Source of the DNA: Vibrio europaeus | GTDB taxonomy: Bacteria > Pseudomonadota > Gammaproteobacteria > Enterobacterales > Vibrionaceae | Direction of reading: 5' to 3' | DNA length: 64,000 bases | Assembly: GCF_001695575.1 (NCBI RefSeq) | Contig: NZ_LUAX01000007.1 | Location: forward strand, 310,001-374,000 | Shown here: one piece after another, positions 17,313 to 25,787 of the stretch | Layout of the letters: the number at the start of each line of letters is the position of its first letter | Numbering within the stretch: position 1 is the stretch's first letter | Notes under the pieces: model-generated | Seen by the model: only the letters and a program-made list of their open reading frames with translations | Told to the model about the DNA's origin: nothing | Databases searched by the model: none | Made by a program: the position numbers and the translations under genes

Positions 17313-18431
17313 ATGGCGAGTGTCACGTTAAAAAATGTATGTAAAGCTTACGGTGACGTACTAATTTCCAAGAATGTTGATTTAGAAATCAAAGAAGGTG
17401 AGTTTGTTGTCTTTGTTGGTCCATCAGGTTGTGGTAAATCAACACTATTACGTTGTATTGCAGGCCTAGAAGATATCACATCCGGTGATCTCTACATTGG
17501 TGATGAGCACATGAATGACGTCGAGCCATCCAAACGTGGTGTTGGTATGGTATTCCAATCATACGCTCTTTACCCTCACTTAAACCTATACGATAACATG
17601 TCTTTTGGCCTTAAACTGGCAAAAGCTGACAAAGATGAAATCAGTAAGCGTGTTGAACATGCGGCTGAAATTCTACAGCTTAGCCACCTTCTTGAGCGCC
17701 AACCTAAAGCACTCTCAGGTGGTCAGCGTCAACGTGTTGCGATTGGTCGTACGCTGGTTTCACAGCCAAATGTGTTCCTACTTGATGAGCCACTATCTAA
17801 CCTTGATGCCGCCCTTCGTGTACAAATGCGCTCCGAAATCACTAAGCTTCAACGCAAGCTTGGCTGTACTATGATTTACGTCACGCACGACCAAGTAGAA
17901 GCCATGACCATGGCAGATAAGATCGTTGTCCTAGATGCTGGATTTGTCTCTCAAGTTGGTCGCCCACTAGAGCTTTACCACTACCCAGAGAACCGTTTTG
18001 TTGCAGGTTTCATTGGCTCACCAAAAATGAACTTCATGAGTGTCTTCATCGAAGCGGCTGAGAAAGATCGTGTCATGGTTCAGCTTGCGAATGGCACTGC
18101 ATTCTGGATTCCAGTTGATGGCACAACAGTTACTCGCGGTGAGCGTATGTCGCTTGGTGTTCGCCCAGAGCACTTGCTACCAGCAAACGAAGGTGACGCA
18201 ACGATTGAAGGCGAAGTTAACATCGTTGAAAAGCTAGGTAATGAAACTCAAGCCTACTTACACATCGATGCAGCCGATGCCGATATAATTTACCGCCAAC
18301 CTGACACGCTAGATGTAGAACCAGGTGATAAACTGTCTGTGGGTATCCCAGCTCACCGTTGTCACCTATTCCACAGCGATGGCAAAGCGTGCCGCCGTCT
18401 GTACAAAGAAGCAGGTATTGATTTCGAATAA
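17313..18431 (+). CDS. malK: Maltodextrin importer ATPase MalK
   Basis: Cytosolic ATPase that drives MalFGE; in E. coli it also restrains MalT. 372 residues: Walker A GPSGCGKST at 36-44, Q-loop FQSYALYPH, signature LSGGQ at 134-138, Walker B VFLLDE at 154-159, switch histidine in VTHDQ, and a C-terminal OB-fold regulatory domain (GVRPEHLL onward). Divergent from malEFG across a shared control region. No lamB-type porin gene follows; a terminator closes the unit directly, so maltoporin must lie elsewhere. Confidence 0.96.
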   Translation: MASVTLKNVCKAYGDVLISKNVDLEIKEGEFVVFVGPSGCGKSTLLRCIAGLEDITSGDLYIGDEHMNDVEPSKRGVGMVFQSYALYPHLNLYDNMSFGLKLAKADKDEISKRVEHAAEILQLSHLLERQPKALSGGQRQRVAIGRTLVSQPNVFLLDEPLSNLDAALRVQMRSEITKLQRKLGCTMIYVTHDQVEAMTMADKIVVLDAGFVSQVGRPLELYHYPENRFVAGFIGSPKMNFMSVFIEAAEKDRVMVQLANGTAFWIPVDGTTVTRGERMSLGVRPEHLLPANEGDATIEGEVNIVEKLGNETQAYLHIDAADADIIYRQPDTLDVEPGDKLSVGIPAHRCHLFHSDGKACRRLYKEAGIDFE

Positions 18432-18450
18432 CTGCTAGCTCAGAGACAAA

Positions 18451-18476
18451 AAGCTCCTTGGATAGGAGCTTTTTTA
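18451..18476 (+). terminator. Terminator of malK
   Basis: AAGCTCCT and AGGAGCTT form the stem, followed by TTTTT. It ends over the melR stop codon of the opposite strand. Confidence 0.88.
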
Positions 18477-19493
18477 TTGCTCGTTTATCTCTGTTGTAAC
18501 ACTAACTGGTCGCTTGCCATCACAGGCGCCCTTTTCGAGATCATAGAGTGGATTGCTACCATGTAGGCTCCAGCGATGATCTTCCCTTGCTAATTTCCGA
18601 TACTGGGTAGGAGTCACTCCTATGTAAGTCTGGAACGTCTCATAGAATCGGCTGCTTGAATTGAACCCCACTGTCAGCGCAATATCTAAAATAGTTCTAT
18701 CCGTATCGCTTAGCAGTGCTCTTGCGTGATTAATCCGCATCGCTGTAATGTACTGCTTAATTGTCATCTGCATCGTGCGCTGAAATACATTCATTGCATA
18801 GTTGGCGTGTAAACCGACATGCTCTGCAATTTTTTTGGTAGTCAACGGCATATTGTGCTGAGTCGCAATAAACTCAAGCATTTGACTGACATAAAATTGT
18901 GAATGTTTCGATACCCCTTTTTTCGCCGATTTGTCGGCTTGGGTTGAAACCAGCTGCTTCCAACCATCAACGCAAACTCGACGCAGCATCAACCCAATTT
19001 CATCAACGGCAAGCTGTTGACGACTTTCGGAATCATCGCTAATTTCCCTAGCCCATCTAGCCAATTCAAATTCACTCACCAACGATGTCGAATCTGACTG
19101 TAAAACGCACCCATGGGTAATTTGATTAACAAGATCTCGGCTTAAAGGCCAAGACATAAACTGATGAATAGGAATATTGATAATACCCATATTGTGACTT
19201 TTTCCGGGCTCAGTCAGTCGATGAGGAACAGAAGCCCAAAACAACCCTACTGCCCCGTTTTCAATGACAATTGGCGTACCATTGACGATGTACTCGACAT
19301 CATCGCCAAATGGGATATTTACCTCGACCTGTCCATGCCAATGATAACCGGGCATGGAATGGGGAGCTCGCACTTCAACATCGATCTTTTCACACGATGA
19401 ATACAACGAAAGCGGGCTGACAAGTACACTGTCATTTGAGTACTCACTTTGCGTAACAAGATGCGTCGCTTCAGTTTCTCGTTTATTCATCAT
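18474..19493 (-). CDS. melR: Melibiose operon regulator MelR (AraC family)
   Basis: Transcription activator that responds to melibiose. It closely resembles E. coli MelR throughout: the cupin sensor (RAPHSMPGYHWHGQVEVN, FWASVPHRLTEPGK) at about 45-110, and the AraC DNA-binding domain at about 225-325 with HAQ/SQFYVSQMLEFIA, YITAMRINHARALLSDTD and GFNSSSRFYETF. I prefer ATG 19493 with CGGA upstream; an in-frame TTG at 19529 is a weaker start. It is divergent from melA, as in E. coli, and probably controls melAB from the region between them. Confidence 0.93.
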   Translation of the reverse strand: MMNKRETEATHLVTQSEYSNDSVLVSPLSLYSSCEKIDVEVRAPHSMPGYHWHGQVEVNIPFGDDVEYIVNGTPIVIENGAVGLFWASVPHRLTEPGKSHNMGIINIPIHQFMSWPLSRDLVNQITHGCVLQSDSTSLVSEFELARWAREISDDSESRQQLAVDEIGLMLRRVCVDGWKQLVSTQADKSAKKGVSKHSQFYVSQMLEFIATQHNMPLTTKKIAEHVGLHANYAMNVFQRTMQMTIKQYITAMRINHARALLSDTDRTILDIALTVGFNSSSRFYETFQTYIGVTPTQYRKLAREDHRWSLHGSNPLYDLEKGACDGKRPVSVTTEINEQ

Positions 19494-19794
19494 TGATTCC
19501 GTTAAAAATGGGATGACGTAGTTTTGCAAATCTCAAACCACATTACTCAGACCTAGCTCATACCAAACCATACTCATCACACGCTGTTATGCCCTAGCCC
19601 ATTGATATTCTGAATGCTGACATAATCCATCCCGCTTTCTATTCAATTTCTCTCAAAAGCTAAGATCTTCGCGAATGCAATTAAAAATATTAGAAAATAG
19701 GAGTTTACAGTTTTTAAGTGAGACGAATCGGCACAACATGCTCGGGTAATGTTGACTCATCCAACCCAATACGTGATAGATGAGGAAGAAGATA
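19494..19794. promoter_or_regulatory. melR-melA intergenic control region
   Basis: 301 bp between the divergent melR and melA starts. By analogy with E. coli it should hold MelR and CRP sites. I see AAACCA repeated at 19535 and 19565 but cannot define convincing boxes by eye. Confidence 0.4.
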
Positions 19795-21153
19795 ATGAAT
19801 ACCCCGAAGATCACCTTCATCGGTGCAGGTTCGACCATTTTTGTTAAGAACATTCTTGGCGACGTGTTCCACAAACCAGCCTTAAAGAACGCCCATATTG
19901 CACTCATGGACATTGACGGGACGCGTTTAGAAGAATCTTACCTAGTAGTGAGCAAACTGATGCAGTCTGCAGGTGCAACTGGCTCAATTAGCTGTCACTT
20001 GGACCAAAGAGAAGCACTGGAAAGTGCCGACTTTGTCATCATCGCCTTTCAAATTGGTGGCTATGAACCATGCACCGTAACCGATTTTGAAGTGTGTAAA
20101 CGACACGGATTGGAGCAGACCATCGCCGATACTCTCGGTCCGGGCGGCATCATGCGCTCTTTGCGTACAATCCCACACCTTTGGAAAGTTTGTGAAGACA
20201 TGAGCGAAGTGTGCCCTAACGCCACGATGCTTAACTACGTCAATCCTATGGCAATGAATACATGGGCAATGTACGAGAAATACCCATGCATCAAACAAGT
20301 AGGTCTGTGCCATTCTGTACAAGGCACGGCAGAAGAGCTAGCCCGCGATCTTAACCTCGACTACAAAGACCTACGTTACACCTGCGCAGGCATCAATCAT
20401 ATGGCCTACTACTTAACCCTAGAGAAGAAGACAGAACAGGGTGACTATGTCGATATTTACCCAGATCTACTCGCAGCTTTTGAGAGCGGTCAAGCGCCTA
20501 AGCCCGGTCTTCATCACAATGGTCGCTGCACCAACCTAGTTAGATACGAAATGTTTAAGAAGCTTGGGTATTTTGTCACTGAATCTTCTGAACATTTCTC
20601 TGAATACACCCCATATTTTATTAAGCCAAACCGCCCAGATTTGATTGAACGTTATAAAGTACCACTCGACGAATACCCAAAACGTTGTGTAGAACAAATT
20701 GCTGATTGGAAACAAGATCTAGAAGCATTTAAGAAAGCTGATGAGATTACCGTCAATGAATCTCACGAGTATGCTAGCACGATCATGAATTCCATTTGGA
20801 CCGGCACGCCGAGTGTTATCTATGGCAACGTCAAAAATGAGGCTCTCATCGATAACTTGCCACAAGGTTGCTGTGTTGAGGTTGCCTGTCTGGTTGATGC
20901 TAATGGTGTTCAACCAATCAAAGCGGGCCGACTGCCTAACCATCTAGCCGCATTGATGCAGACCAACATTAATGTGCAAACACTACTGACAGAAGCGATT
21001 TTAACTGAAAACCGTGAGCGAATTTATCATGCGGCTATGCTCGACCCACACACAGCAGCTGTCTTGGGGCTAGAAGAGATTTACGCCTTAGTGGACGATC
21101 TGATTGAAGCGCACCGCGGTTGGTTACCAGATTGGGTCCATCCAAAAGTCTAA
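19795..21153 (+). CDS. melA: Alpha-galactosidase MelA (GH4)
   Basis: Cytosolic NAD+- and Mn2+-dependent glycosidase that splits melibiose into galactose and glucose. Start at ATG 19795, preceded by GAGGAAGAAG; the in-frame ATG five codons upstream would overlap that site. The Rossmann motif FIGAGSTIF, then QIGGYEPCTVTDFEVCKRHGLEQT (in pieces), the GH4 signature LNYVNPMAMNTW, the metal-site VGLCHSVQG and INHMAYY are all present. Length (452) and sequence follow E. coli MelA closely. First gene of the melAB unit. Confidence 0.97.
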   Translation: MNTPKITFIGAGSTIFVKNILGDVFHKPALKNAHIALMDIDGTRLEESYLVVSKLMQSAGATGSISCHLDQREALESADFVIIAFQIGGYEPCTVTDFEVCKRHGLEQTIADTLGPGGIMRSLRTIPHLWKVCEDMSEVCPNATMLNYVNPMAMNTWAMYEKYPCIKQVGLCHSVQGTAEELARDLNLDYKDLRYTCAGINHMAYYLTLEKKTEQGDYVDIYPDLLAAFESGQAPKPGLHHNGRCTNLVRYEMFKKLGYFVTESSEHFSEYTPYFIKPNRPDLIERYKVPLDEYPKRCVEQIADWKQDLEAFKKADEITVNESHEYASTIMNSIWTGTPSVIYGNVKNEALIDNLPQGCCVEVACLVDANGVQPIKAGRLPNHLAALMQTNINVQTLLTEAILTENRERIYHAAMLDPHTAAVLGLEEIYALVDDLIEAHRGWLPDWVHPKV

Positions 21154-21202
21154 CTAAAAATAACAACAAACATTTCTGATAACAAAATAACGTGAACAAT
21201 AT

Positions 21203-21224
21203 ACGCCTCCGACCAAGGAGGCGT
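21203..21224 (+). promoter_or_regulatory. Hairpin just upstream of the melB ribosome site
   Basis: ACGCCTCC and GGAGGCGT form an 8-bp GC-rich stem with loop GACCAA. It ends one base before the AAGGAG ribosome site of melB and has no T tract, so it is not a terminator. It may stabilise melA mRNA or tune melB translation. Confidence 0.6.
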
Positions 21225-21235
21225 AAGGAGCACCT

Positions 21236-22663
21236 ATGAGCATTTCAATGAACACAAAGCTGAGTTACGGCTTTGGTGCATTTGGTAAGGACTTTGCCAT
21301 TACCATTGTCTATATGTACCTGATGTTTTACTACACGGATGTAGTTGGTATCTCTGCGGCAACAGTGGGTACTATCTTTCTCGTCGCCAGAATATGGGAT
21401 GCGGTCAATGACCCTATTATGGGTTGGATCGTCAACAATACTCGTAGCCGCTGGGGCAAATTTAAACCTTGGATATTAGTTGGCACGATTACCAACTCGA
21501 TTGTGCTGTTTATGCTGTTCAGCGCTCATCATATCGAAGGCCCGTGGCTTATTGCTTATGCCGCCGTCACTTACATTTTATGGGGGATGACCTACACTTT
21601 GATGGACATTCCGTTCTGGTCGTTAGTTCCGACTCTGACACTAGATAAACGTGAGCGTGAAGATCTCGTCCCTTACCCTAGATTTTTTGCAAGCCTCGCA
21701 TGGCTTGTAACCGCTGCCATTGCTATGCCGTTCGTTAATTATGTGGGAGGCGACGACAAGGGTTATGGCTTCCAAGTGTTTACTTTACTGCTTATTGGCT
21801 GCTTTGTTGTCTCAACTTACATCACGTTAAGAAACGTTAAAGAGCGCTATTCGACGAACAAACTAGACAGTAGTAAGCCCGAAGAGAAAGTAACGCTGAA
21901 CAAACTTCTTAAACTTATCTACAAGAACGATCAGCTAACCAGTGTCTTGTGTATGGCGCTGTCTTACAACCTTGCGACCAACATCATTACCGCGTTTGCT
22001 GTTTACTACTTTACTTATGTCGTCGGCAACGAAGACCTCTTCCCTTACTACATGGCATACGCTGGTATTGCTAACCTAATCACGCTAGTTCTATTCCCTA
22101 AACTCGCCCAAATGTTTTCTCGCCGAACCCTGTGGGCGTGCGCTTCAAGTTTGCCAATTTTAGGTAGCGCGGTGCTTATCTATGTAGGTATGTACGATAA
22201 ACAAAGCATTTTGTTGATATCCGCCGCTGGCGTTCTGCTACAAATCGGAACGGCACTGTTTTGGGTACTGAACGTCATCATGGTAGCGGACACCGTAGAC
22301 TACGGTGAATACAAGCTCGGCCAACGTTGTGAAAGTATCGCTTACTCTGTTCAAACTCTGGTTGTAAAAGCAGGCTCGGCTTTCGCCGCTTTCTTTATCG
22401 GTATTGCACTTACTGCTGTCGACTATGTCCCTAACGTCGTGCAAAGCCCAGAAACCGTGTTTGGCATGCAATGCATCATGGTCGGTTTACCCGCCTTCTT
22501 TTTTGCTATCGCACTGGTTATTTACTTCCGCTTCTACAAACTCAATGGTCAGTATCACCAGAACATCCAAGACCAACTTACCGAAAAGTACCAACATGTT
22601 ACCGATAGAGAATCAGAGTTAAACGGCAAACCAAAAGCTGTCAACCCAGCTCAAGCTACATAG
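21236..22663 (+). CDS. melB: Melibiose:cation symporter MelB
   Basis: Inner-membrane symporter of the GPH family importing melibiose with Na+, Li+ or H+. 475 residues, 12 TM helices. Conserved elements include LSYGFGAFGKDFAI at the N-terminus, RIWDAVNDPIMGWIV containing the cation-site aspartates of helix II, RSRWGKFKPWILVG and DIPFWSLVPTLT with the helix IV aspartate. A strong AAGGAG site lies 5 bp before the ATG. It lies 82 bp downstream of melA in the same unit and is followed by a terminator. Confidence 0.96.
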   Translation: MSISMNTKLSYGFGAFGKDFAITIVYMYLMFYYTDVVGISAATVGTIFLVARIWDAVNDPIMGWIVNNTRSRWGKFKPWILVGTITNSIVLFMLFSAHHIEGPWLIAYAAVTYILWGMTYTLMDIPFWSLVPTLTLDKREREDLVPYPRFFASLAWLVTAAIAMPFVNYVGGDDKGYGFQVFTLLLIGCFVVSTYITLRNVKERYSTNKLDSSKPEEKVTLNKLLKLIYKNDQLTSVLCMALSYNLATNIITAFAVYYFTYVVGNEDLFPYYMAYAGIANLITLVLFPKLAQMFSRRTLWACASSLPILGSAVLIYVGMYDKQSILLISAAGVLLQIGTALFWVLNVIMVADTVDYGEYKLGQRCESIAYSVQTLVVKAGSAFAAFFIGIALTAVDYVPNVVQSPETVFGMQCIMVGLPAFFFAIALVIYFRFYKLNGQYHQNIQDQLTEKYQHVTDRESELNGKPKAVNPAQAT

Positions 22664-22667
22664 CTGT

Positions 22668-22693
22668 AAAGCGGGCACTGCCCGCTTTTTTTA
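22668..22693 (+). terminator. Terminator after melB
   Basis: AAAGCGGGCA and TGCCCGCTTTT arms with a one-base centre, then TTT. It separates melAB from the secreted-enzyme gene, which must then rely on read-through or its own promoter. Confidence 0.8.
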
Positions 22694-22737
22694 AGCGCAA
22701 CCTTCCCTACATCTAATAAATCAATTACGAGAAGTTT

Positions 22738-24948
22738 ATGAAACGGAACCTATTAGCCTGCGCTATCGTCGGTACGATCGCTGCGTCGGGCGTTACTTAT
22801 GCCAAACACAATGACAACCTCATAACAAATCCTAGCTTTGAAAATAAAGGGCTAGGCTGGGATTACTGGTTTGCTAATATCAAGAATGATTCAGCATACC
22901 AAGGTGAATACCGTGGCAGAATCGCGACAGGTACAACACATAGCATCAGCCAAACCGTAACCATTACTGAAACTGGTTATTATGACTTATCTGCTTATGT
23001 TGTCAGTCCTTCCTCTGATGCGTCTTTAATCATCACTAATCTCTATGACGAAGTCTTGTTTAGCAAGCCGGTAAAGAAGAGTAAAAAATATAAGCTAAAC
23101 ACACTTAAACATATTGCACTAGAGAAAGGTGAACAGATAAAAATCTCACTTACAGGGTCTGATAAAGGGGGCGTGAGTGTCGACAATGTGAGCTTAGCTA
23201 AAAACCATAAAAGCAAGCCATTGAGCTTCAATCAAATCATCCAGTTCAAAGCAGAAGAACAGTCTGGCCTAACGAACATCAATCGAAAAAATCAGCGCGT
23301 TGAGTTTCAAGTGCCATACGGCACAGATTTAACTCAAGTGACCATTGGCAACCTTAAAATATCAGACGCTAGCGCAACCTCAATCAATGAGGGAGACGTA
23401 CTCGACTTTACTCATCCAATTACAGTCAAGTTAACCGCTAAAGACCATAAACCAGAGCACTGGACACTCATCGCCAGAGAACAACCCAAGCAGATAGTTG
23501 TGACCTCTTCGAACGTAAAACTACAAGACTCATTTTCGTGGGCAATGGATAAAACCGATCGGTTTGTCATGACAGGTCACCACGATCTAGTGAACCGAGA
23601 TGAGAACAATAACGATGGAACGGGAACCGCCGATTACATCCCCTCCTATTGGGCGGGATATTTTGACCGAACAGCTTTTTATTCACGTGATTTCCTGCAT
23701 CAGGCAAGTGGCGCTAAGCTGGCAGGCCTAGACGCAGAAAACTTCTCGATGTTTAAAACCTTCGCTAAGCACTCCACAGAATCAAGAAAGTGGTACACGC
23801 TTTGGGCAGTGAACTTTGATGGCACACCTCATACGATCGACTATGTCGACGATTCTTGGTTTGTTAGAGAAGTTCCGGCCCAATTTGAATTTGTCGAAAA
23901 AGCTTGGCAGCAGTATCTATGGACAGGAGACAAGCGCTATATTGAAGATGCAGACCTTTGGCAATTCTATACAAAGGTGCTGACTGACTATATCGCTCTT
24001 CACGACGACCAAGAACCAAATGGTATCGCAGAGGGTTATGGCGGTATATTCGAAGGCTCAGCAACCTACAATGAACGTGGTGAATTTCCAATCGAAGCTG
24101 GCGACGCCATTGGCTCTCAGTATCAAGCGACTCTCGCCTACTCTAAAATGCTTAAAGCTCGTCAAGATTACAGTCAAGCCGCTGTTTGGAGTGAGAAAGC
24201 ACGACAGCTCAAAGATTTCTTTAATCACGAGTGGAGTATCGCAGACCCTAATGACCCGCTAGGAAACTACGTAAACATAGTGCAAAAAGACGGTGTGCGC
24301 CTTAACGATTTTGGCAAAGAAAACAGCTGGTTTATGCCGATGAAACGCGTTACCAATCCGGGTGAGCGCAATGATAAATATCTCGATTTCATTGCCGAAA
24401 AGCTCGGTGATGGTATTGGATCGACTCCTGAAGCACCGAACAACATTGAAGCCTATACCTATATCCCTGAAACTTACTTCCCCTACAATCGCAACGAAGA
24501 AGCTTGGAAGTGGATGCAATACATCATGGACAAAAAAGACGAACCCCATGAACGCCCTACTCAAGGAACCAATGGTGATTATCCTGAGCTATCTTTCACT
24601 TTTATTTCCAACACCATCGAAGGACTAATGGGTATTAAGCCTAATGCTTCTGAAGATCGTATCATTACGGCTTCACACCTAACTAATGACATTGAGTGGT
24701 TAGAGGCAAAACACTTAATCATGGGCGAACATGAGCTTACCGTGCGACATCAAGGGGTGAATAAAACGAGCTTGACCAACAACTCAACTCAGTCGCTTGA
24801 GTGGGAAGCTTGGTTCTATGGTGAGTACCCGTCACTCATAGTTGATGGGCAATCAACCATGACTAGCCAAAAACAAATCAACGGACAACTGGTCAGTTAC
24901 GTCATTGTGAATGTTGAAGGTCAGCAGCAGCGAACCGTGTCGAAGTAA
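22738..24948 (+). CDS. Secreted multidomain enzyme, probable six-hairpin glycosidase, family not recognised
   Basis: A 736-residue exported protein. Signal peptide 1-22 (cleavage VTYA-KHND). Residues about 25-155 look like a carbohydrate-binding beta-sandwich (ITNPSFENKGLGWDYWF). Residues about 165-255 look like a second beta domain. Residues about 270-640 form a helical region with paired-helix character and conserved-looking acidic stretches (EGYGGIFEGSATYNERGEF, NIEAYTYIPETYFPY, TFISNTIEGLMG) as in (alpha/alpha)6 glycosidases. A C-terminal beta domain follows. It has no membrane anchor. It sits 75 bp behind melB, across a terminator, and is followed by its own terminator. I infer a role in releasing or trimming galactose-containing saccharides outside the cytoplasm for MelB/MelA. 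The catalytic family and linkage are unknown. Confidence 0.75.
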   Translation: MKRNLLACAIVGTIAASGVTYAKHNDNLITNPSFENKGLGWDYWFANIKNDSAYQGEYRGRIATGTTHSISQTVTITETGYYDLSAYVVSPSSDASLIITNLYDEVLFSKPVKKSKKYKLNTLKHIALEKGEQIKISLTGSDKGGVSVDNVSLAKNHKSKPLSFNQIIQFKAEEQSGLTNINRKNQRVEFQVPYGTDLTQVTIGNLKISDASATSINEGDVLDFTHPITVKLTAKDHKPEHWTLIAREQPKQIVVTSSNVKLQDSFSWAMDKTDRFVMTGHHDLVNRDENNNDGTGTADYIPSYWAGYFDRTAFYSRDFLHQASGAKLAGLDAENFSMFKTFAKHSTESRKWYTLWAVNFDGTPHTIDYVDDSWFVREVPAQFEFVEKAWQQYLWTGDKRYIEDADLWQFYTKVLTDYIALHDDQEPNGIAEGYGGIFEGSATYNERGEFPIEAGDAIGSQYQATLAYSKMLKARQDYSQAAVWSEKARQLKDFFNHEWSIADPNDPLGNYVNIVQKDGVRLNDFGKENSWFMPMKRVTNPGERNDKYLDFIAEKLGDGIGSTPEAPNNIEAYTYIPETYFPYNRNEEAWKWMQYIMDKKDEPHERPTQGTNGDYPELSFTFISNTIEGLMGIKPNASEDRIITASHLTNDIEWLEAKHLIMGEHELTVRHQGVNKTSLTNNSTQSLEWEAWFYGEYPSLIVDGQSTMTSQKQINGQLVSYVIVNVEGQQQRTVSK

Positions 24949-24958
24949 CAACCACCAA

Positions 24959-24990
24959 GAGGCTCTCTCGTCATAGAGAGCCTCATTTTT
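24959..24990 (+). terminator. Terminator of the secreted-enzyme gene
   Basis: GAGGCTCTCT, loop CGTCAT, AGAGAGCCTC then ATTTTT. Confidence 0.88.
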
Positions 24991-24998
24991 CATATAGG

Positions 24999-25787
24999 CT
25001 ATTCTTTTTTGTCACTACTGCCACTCCGTTTAAACAATCCTTCCATTAACTCCATAGGCAGTGGAAAGGCGATGGTAGAACTTTTCTCTCCGGCAATCTC
25101 CGTCAGAGTTTGCAAGTAACGCAATAGCATCGCATTGGGTTGAGTTGCCATCTTACTGGCTGCTTCAACGAGCTTTTCAGATGCCTCCATTTCACCAGAA
25201 GCATGTATCACTTTCGCCCTTCGAGAACGTTCTGCTTCTGCTTGTTTGGCAATTGCGCGAATCATACTTTCATTAAGATCCACGTGCTTGATTTCGACAT
25301 CCGACACCTTGATGCCCCAACCATCCGAACGAGCATCAAGAATCGTCTGTATATCCGTATTGAGCATCTCTCGATTGGCGAGCATTTCATCGAGTTCATG
25401 TTGCCCTAATACAGAACGTAAGGTCGTTTGCGCCAATTGAGACGTTGCCGCTAAGTAATCCTCTACATTAATGATCGCTTTTTGGGCATCGACCACTCGA
25501 AAATAGATCACCGCATTGACCCGAACGGAGACATTGTCACGACTGATGACATCTTGACTCGGCACATCCATCACCACTGTTCGCATATCAACTTTGACGA
25601 TCTGTTGAATCATGGGAATCACAATGATCAAACCTGGCCCTTTGACCATTTGAAAACGCCCGAGGAAAAAGATGACGCCGCGCTCATATTCGAGCAACAC
25701 GTGGAACATGCTGAATGCAATCAAAAGTACCAACACGACAATCAGCACTGGGGTCAGCATGCCACTAGTGATTATTTGTTCCATCAT
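24999..25787 (-). CDS. Slipin (stomatin/SPFH family) protein
   Basis: Membrane-anchored SPFH protein thought to form oligomeric assemblies that organise membrane microdomains and modulate partner proteases. One N-terminal TM (about 8-30), then the SPFH domain with YERGVIFFLGRF, the central VDMRTVVMDVPSQDVISRDN segment and a coiled-coil part rich in E, R and A (AKQAEAERSRRAKVI). I start at ATG 25787, six bases after AAGGA; the in-frame GTG two codons upstream abuts that site. It overlaps the 3' end of the NfeD protease gene, forming the common slipin-NfeD (STOPP) operon. Confidence 0.92.
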   Translation of the reverse strand: MMEQIITSGMLTPVLIVVLVLLIAFSMFHVLLEYERGVIFFLGRFQMVKGPGLIIVIPMIQQIVKVDMRTVVMDVPSQDVISRDNVSVRVNAVIYFRVVDAQKAIINVEDYLAATSQLAQTTLRSVLGQHELDEMLANREMLNTDIQTILDARSDGWGIKVSDVEIKHVDLNESMIRAIAKQAEAERSRRAKVIHASGEMEASEKLVEAASKMATQPNAMLLRYLQTLTEIAGEKSSTIAFPLPMELMEGLFKRSGSSDKKE

